Shown piece by piece: positions 6,772 through 9,838 of a stretch of 9,838 nt of DNA. Position 1 is the stretch's first letter. Each line of letters starts with the position of its first letter. The stretch is taken from NCBI GenBank assembly GCA_045577595.1, contig JAZNIR010000061.1, positions 1 through 9,838 on the forward strand, read 5' to 3'. Below the pieces are notes generated by a model. It worked only from the letters and a program-made list of their open reading frames with translations. It was not told where the DNA came from and did not search any database. The translations under genes and the position numbers were made by a program. Source of the DNA: Scatosoma sp045577595 (GTDB taxonomy: Bacteria; Bacillota; Clostridia; Christensenellales; Borkfalkiaceae).

Positions 6772-7765
6772 TCTCTCTTTCCCCCTTTTTCGGATAAAAA
6801 CAGCGTATCTTCCGTCCGTTTTCTAAATCGAAAAGAGGCGGTTGTTCGTCGATACATTTTTGCGTGCGGTATTTACAACGGGGCGCAAATTTACACCCCT
6901 TTGGCAAAGCAAAGGGGGAAGGCACGCTCCCTTCGATACAATCCAATTTTTTTCCCTTTTTCCCCGCCGTCGGCAACGAGCGGAGCAATCCTTCGGTGTA
7001 CGGGTGCGCGTAGTCGTTTTGCGATAAAATCTCCCGCGTTTTAGCGTATTCTACCACCTGCCCGCAATACATCACGGCTACGTCGTCCGCCATTTCACCC
7101 ACCACACCCAAATCGTGGGTGATAAATAAAATCGCCGTGCCGTTTTCCTTTTGCAAACCTTTCATCAAATCGAGAATTTGCGCTTGTATGGTAACGTCGA
7201 GCGCCGTCGTCGGCTCGTCCGCGATGAGTATTTTCGGTTGACAAGCAAGCGCCATTGCAATCATCACCCGTTGTCGCATACCCCCCGAAAGTTGATGCGC
7301 GTACCCTTTCAACACCCGTTTGGGATTGGGAATCCCCACCTTTTCCAGCATCTTTTCCGCTTCCGCACGCGCTTTCTTTTTGGAAAGTCCGCGATGAATT
7401 AAAAAAGGTTCGGAAAGCTGACGGGCAATCGAGAGCACGGGATTAAGCGCCGTCATCGGTTCTTGAAAAATAACGGAAATTTTATTCCCGCGCACCGCCC
7501 GCATTTTTCCAATCGGCACGCTTGCCAAGTCGATTTTCTCCCCTTGTTTTTCTTCAAAGAGAATTTCCCCGCCCGTAATTTTGCCGTTTTCGTCGAGTAG
7601 GCGTAACACGCTCGTTGCCGACACGCTTTTCCCCGAGCCGGATTCTCCCACAAGCCCCAACGTTTTGCACGCTTCCAGCGTAAAGCAAACGTCGTCCACC
7701 GCGCGCGACAAACCCTTACGCGTATGAAAATGCACCGAAAGATTTTTTACTTCCAACAGCGACAT
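6728..7765 (-). CDS. oppD: OppD/DppD-type peptide ABC transporter ATPase
   Basis: This 345-residue protein is the partner ATPase of the peptide importer. Motifs are complete: Walker A GESGSGKS (40-47), Q-loop IFQEPMTALNP (Q101), signature LSGGMRQR (159-166), Walker B IADEPTTALD (181-190; E184), H-loop H217 in THDLGVV. The C-terminal oligopeptide domain has HPYTEGLLRSLP and the four conserved cysteines C291, C297, C304 and C322. Length is normal for the family and, unlike its partner, it carries no insertion. The Cys cluster is known in some OppD/DppD proteins to hold a [4Fe-4S] cluster; whether it does here is inference. The ATG at 7765 has an AAAGGAG ribosome-binding site 8 bases upstream. 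It lies 98 bases downstream of the permease gene, across a two-copy repeat, and overlaps oppF. Confidence 0.94.
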   Translation of the reverse strand: MSLLEVKNLSVHFHTRKGLSRAVDDVCFTLEACKTLGLVGESGSGKSVSATSVLRLLDENGKITGGEILFEEKQGEKIDLASVPIGKMRAVRGNKISVIFQEPMTALNPVLSIARQLSEPFLIHRGLSKKKARAEAEKMLEKVGIPNPKRVLKGYAHQLSGGMRQRVMIAMALACQPKILIADEPTTALDVTIQAQILDLMKGLQKENGTAILFITHDLGVVGEMADDVAVMYCGQVVEYAKTREILSQNDYAHPYTEGLLRSLPTAGKKGKKLDCIEGSVPSPFALPKGCKFAPRCKYRTQKCIDEQPPLFDLENGRKIRCFYPKKGERESAKHKKLIVRRTTD

Positions 7766-7785
7766 ACCCCGTTCTCCTTTCCAAA

Positions 7786-7864
7786 TTTTTCCCTTTTCAC
7801 TTCTTACATACCCCCGCCTTTTTCGGTTTTTCCCTTTTCACTTCGTACATACCCCCGCCTTTTT
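7786..7864. repeat. Two-copy direct repeat (38 bp, period 41) before oppD
   Basis: Copies at 7786-7823 and 7827-7864 differ at one base (7804 T versus 7845 G) and are separated by 3 bases. On the minus strand each unit is purine-rich and contains GGCGGGGGTATGTA. The GGGGTATGT part is also found at the oppD start (GGGGTATGTC). The repeat fills nearly all the space between the permease stop codon and the oppD ribosome-binding site. It would be transcribed as an untranslated spacer in the operon mRNA. Its function is unknown; it may be a local duplication or a member of a dispersed intergenic repeat family. Confidence 0.85.
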
Positions 7865-9604
7865 TATTTATCCTTTCTACTTTTCGGGTCAAGCGCGTCG
7901 CGGAGCGCGTCGCCGACGATATTGATACAAATGGTGGCAAGCGACAAAAACAAGGCGGGAAACAACCATTGCCACCAATAATTTTGTATCACCGTACTAT
8001 TGTTACACCCCGTGAGCATATTTCCCCAAGTAGGCGACGGTTGTTGCACGCCAAAACCCAAATAAGAAAGGGAAGATTCAGTAAGCAAACAGCCCGCAAA
8101 ATCGAGCGTCATACTCACGAGAATTACCGAAACGATATTCGGAAGTACGTGTTTAAAGGCAATTTTCCCTTCGCGCACCCCCATTGCCCGCGCGGATAGC
8201 ACGAATTCCTTTTCCCGCTCGGCAAGCACTTGTCCCCTTATCATTCGCGCCAATCCCGTCCAAGAAAGCGCGCCCAAAATCAGCATAATAATAAATATCC
8301 GCATACGCTCGGTAATATCGTAATATTTAATAATTTGCGAAAGTAGCATTGCGAACGGCAAAAAGGGAACGGACGAAAAAATTTCGGTTATCCGCATTAA
8401 AACGGTGTCCACCGCGCCCCCGAAATATCCCGCCAAACACCCGACGACGACGGCAATCAGCGACGACACCAACACTGCCACCCCGCCAATCGTCAAAGTC
8501 ATTTTTCCCCCGTGCACGATACGCGTAAAAATATCCCGTCCGCGCCCGTCCGTACCCATTAAATATCCTTTCAAGCCCACCGCTTGCGTCAATTTCCCCG
8601 ATTTATCAACGGCGTACGTTTGTAGCGCCCCTGCAAACACTTCCGCAGTATTGCCGTCCGCTTTTAAATCGCACTGTCCGTAGGCGTTATGCCCCCACGC
8701 GTACGCGTTGTTCGCATTGGTTACCCCCGCAAAATGCCTCGTCCCCCCCACGAGCGAACGGAAATATTCCCCCGCCTTTAAACGGGGCAATTCGTCTTCT
8801 CCGTTTTCAAACACTCCCGAAACGAGCAAATCCCCGTCGTCGAGTAAAAAGGCTACGCACTTATTCGTCGTTGCGATTTCCACCACCCGTTTGCCTTGCA
8901 AATACGCTTGCGTATCCACCCGCTCGCCACCGAGCGTTACGGCGGTAGGAAACAAAAATTCCCGTCCCGTCGTAACCGTTCCGTCCTTTTTTAAAACGAC
9001 GACGGCGGAGTTTGTAAACGCGATTTTTTCCACGTCCGTAAGCGTTGCCAATTCTTCCAAATTCCGCGCCATATTCTTATTTCCCCACGCGTATCCTTTC
9101 CCGTCGAGCGTAACGAGCGCGGACGTTTGAAATCCGCAAACGAGCTGTTTTACTTCACTCGGCGCAATCCCCCCTTGCAACGCGTTAGGGGTGGGTATGG
9201 CGTTAAGCGTAGGGGTAAAACCGTACTGTCCGCAACTGTTATCCCCCCAACCGACGAGTTGTCCCGTTTTCGTTACGGCAAGGATATGGTCTTTGCCCGA
9301 CGCGACGGCAACCGCGCCGTTTTTCGCCACTTCTTGGGGCAATTTTTTCAAATTCTTTTTCGTAAGCTTATCTTGCGCGTTTCCCCACACGTACACCTTG
9401 CCCGCACGCGAAAGTCCGACGGTAAATCCCGAAAATCCGTCGATAGTTTCGACGTCCTTTTTGAGCGTTTTTGGCACTTTCCGCAAGGAATACACGGGCG
9501 CGACGTTTTGTTGCAACGGGTCGGTGTAATTGACGTCCATCGGCATAAACACGGGCGCGATAAACACGAAAAGGAAGGTAAAAATGAGCGTGATTAAAGA
9601 GATC
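7864..9604 (-). CDS. oppC: OppC/DppC-type peptide permease with inserted RCC1-like beta-propeller, 5' end missing
   Basis: This is the inner-membrane permease of the peptide importer, about 580 codons where OppC/DppC usually has about 280-330. Numbering from the apparent TTG at 9618, residues 6-25 are the first membrane helix. Residues 55-350 are an inserted RCC1-like repeat domain. GYLMGTDGRGRDIFTRIVHG (351-370) then resumes the normal permease, followed by membrane segments near 375-398, 410-430, 440-458, 495-515 and 548-570. The cytoplasmic coupling loop EFVLSARAMGVREGKIAFKHVLPN and the end GDALRDALDP are textbook. The stop is TAA at 7866-7864. The apparent first five codons (9618-9604) are adapter sequence, so the true start, probably 15-40 residues further upstream, is lost. 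OppB likely precedes it off the contig. The permease call is very firm; the propeller call rests on repeat pattern. Confidence 0.93.
8569..9456 (-). other. RCC1-like seven-bladed beta-propeller in the first extracytoplasmic loop of the permease
   Basis: About 296 residues form roughly seven repeats of about 40-50 residues. Each has a strand, a small residue or Gly turn, A-V/L-T-K-x-G, then Y-x-W-G. Clear instances are VGLSRAGKVYVWGN, LAVTKTGQLVGWGDNSCGQYG, ALVTLDGKGYAWGN, VVVLKKDGTVTTGR, AFLLDDGDLLVSG, AGVTNANNAYAWGHNAYGQC and YAVDKSGKLTQAVG. The WG(D/H)N..GQ tail is the RCC1 hallmark. The loop between permease helices 1 and 2 faces outside the cell, so the propeller should sit near the docking site of the substrate-binding protein. 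Borders are by eye; blade count could be six or seven. Confidence 0.82.
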
Positions 9605-9688
9605 AAGTCGGAGGCCAAGCGGTCTTAGGAAGACAATGTCATAAATCAACTCCTTGGCTCACAGAACGACATGGCTACGATCCGACTT
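9605..9688. other. MGI/BGI (DNBSEQ) library adapter pair with 10-base index: sequencing artefact
   Basis: The 32 bases at 9605-9636 (starting AAGTCGGAGGCCAAGCGG) match, from memory, the MGI/BGISEQ forward adapter. 9637-9646 (TGTCATAAAT) is the sample index position. 9647-9688 (from CAACTCCTTGGCTCACAG to CGATCCGACTT) is the reverse complement of the partner adapter. This is library sequence, not genome. Confidence 0.96.
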
Positions 9689-9765
9689 AGTTGATATCCA
9701 TCGGCATAAACACGGGCGCGATAAACACGAAAAGGAAGGTAAAAATGAGCGTGATTAAAGAGATC
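9689..9765. repeat. Second copy of permease 5' segment trapped between adapters
   Basis: These 77 bases repeat 9528-9604 with an offset of 161 and three differences (9529/9690 A/G, 9534/9695 C/T, 9535/9696 G/A). Flanked on both sides by adapter, they are best read as a short library insert joined into the contig end, not as a genomic duplication. The differences read as M-D-I-N instead of M-D-V-N in the permease frame. Confidence 0.93.
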
Positions 9766-9838
9766 AAGTCGGAGGCCAAGCGGTCTTAGGAAGACAATGT
9801 CATAAATCAACTCCTTGGCTCCCAGAAAGGAATGGGTA
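9766..9838. other. Second adapter copy with decaying accuracy: sequencing artefact
   Basis: The forward adapter recurs at 9766-9797, the same 10-base index at 9798-9807, then the partner adapter from 9808. The last 17 bases (9822-9838) differ from the first adapter copy at five positions, as expected from falling base quality at a read end. Confidence 0.95.

Noticed and set aside
7797..7850. A 17-codon minus-strand frame (MYEVKREKPKKAGVCKK) in the spacer before oppD, a possible leader peptide.
   Set aside because: It starts within the repeat unit, the second unit gives ATG-TAA instead, and there is no independent support for translation.
7786..7864. The two-copy repeat as the remnant of a CRISPR array.
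   Set aside because: The spacing between copies is only 3 bases, no spacer-like unique sequence exists, and no cas genes are near.
22..9597. Numerous plus-strand open frames of 60-190 codons.
   Set aside because: All are antisense shadows of the minus-strand genes, lack ribosome-binding sites and show low-complexity composition.
9368..9649. A minus-strand open frame of 93 codons overlapping the permease start in another frame.
   Set aside because: It runs from adapter sequence into the shadow of the permease gene, and its composition has no protein-family likeness.
9528..9838. A 161-bp tandem repeat at the right end looked like a genomic satellite or an attachment-site duplication.
   Set aside because: The period equals a 77-base insert plus 84 bases of library adapter and index; it is a sequencing artefact.

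Overview
The window reads like a piece of an anaerobic, low-to-moderate-GC Firmicute (Clostridia-type) chromosome, probably a metagenomic contig. The evidence is protein style: a short clostridial SufB/SufD-like protein next to SufC, an AAGGAG/GGAGG ribosome-binding-site grammar, and sigma-A-like promoters. Every real gene lies on the minus strand, so transcription runs from high to low coordinates. No tRNA, rRNA, CRISPR array or mobile element was seen, and no genuine stretch longer than 300 bases lacks a gene.

Reading in the direction of transcription, the right end (9604 down to 5380) holds three consecutive genes of an oligopeptide/dipeptide ABC importer: an inner-membrane permease of the OppC/DppC type (5'-truncated), the ATPase OppD/DppD, and the ATPase OppF/DppF. 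OppB and the substrate-binding protein probably lay upstream, off the contig. Two of the three subunits are unusually large. The permease carries about 300 extra residues in its first extracytoplasmic loop, and these read as about seven RCC1-like repeats, i.e. a likely seven-bladed beta-propeller. The OppF ATPase carries about 115 extra, highly charged, helix-prone residues between the Walker A motif and the Q-loop. A permease with an extracellular propeller on the importer core is the most interesting biology here.

Next come a CNNM/CorC-type membrane protein with CBS domains (5245-3965, own near-consensus promoter), UDP-glucose 4-epimerase galE (3863-2850, own promoter, hairpin downstream), a ribokinase-like sugar kinase (2757-1852) overlapping by ATGA with a YgjP-type zinc metallopeptidase (1855-1193), and then sufC (1074-355) with the start of a SufB/SufD-like scaffold gene (342-1, cut by the contig edge). 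The last two look like a minimal two-gene Fe-S cluster assembly operon.

The right end is not genomic. From 9605 to 9838 the sequence consists of MGI/BGI (DNBSEQ) library adapters with a 10-base index, then a second 77-base copy of the permease 5' region, then the adapter again with apparent read-end errors. The permease reading frame that seems to start at 9618 therefore begins inside adapter sequence. Its true N-terminus is missing.
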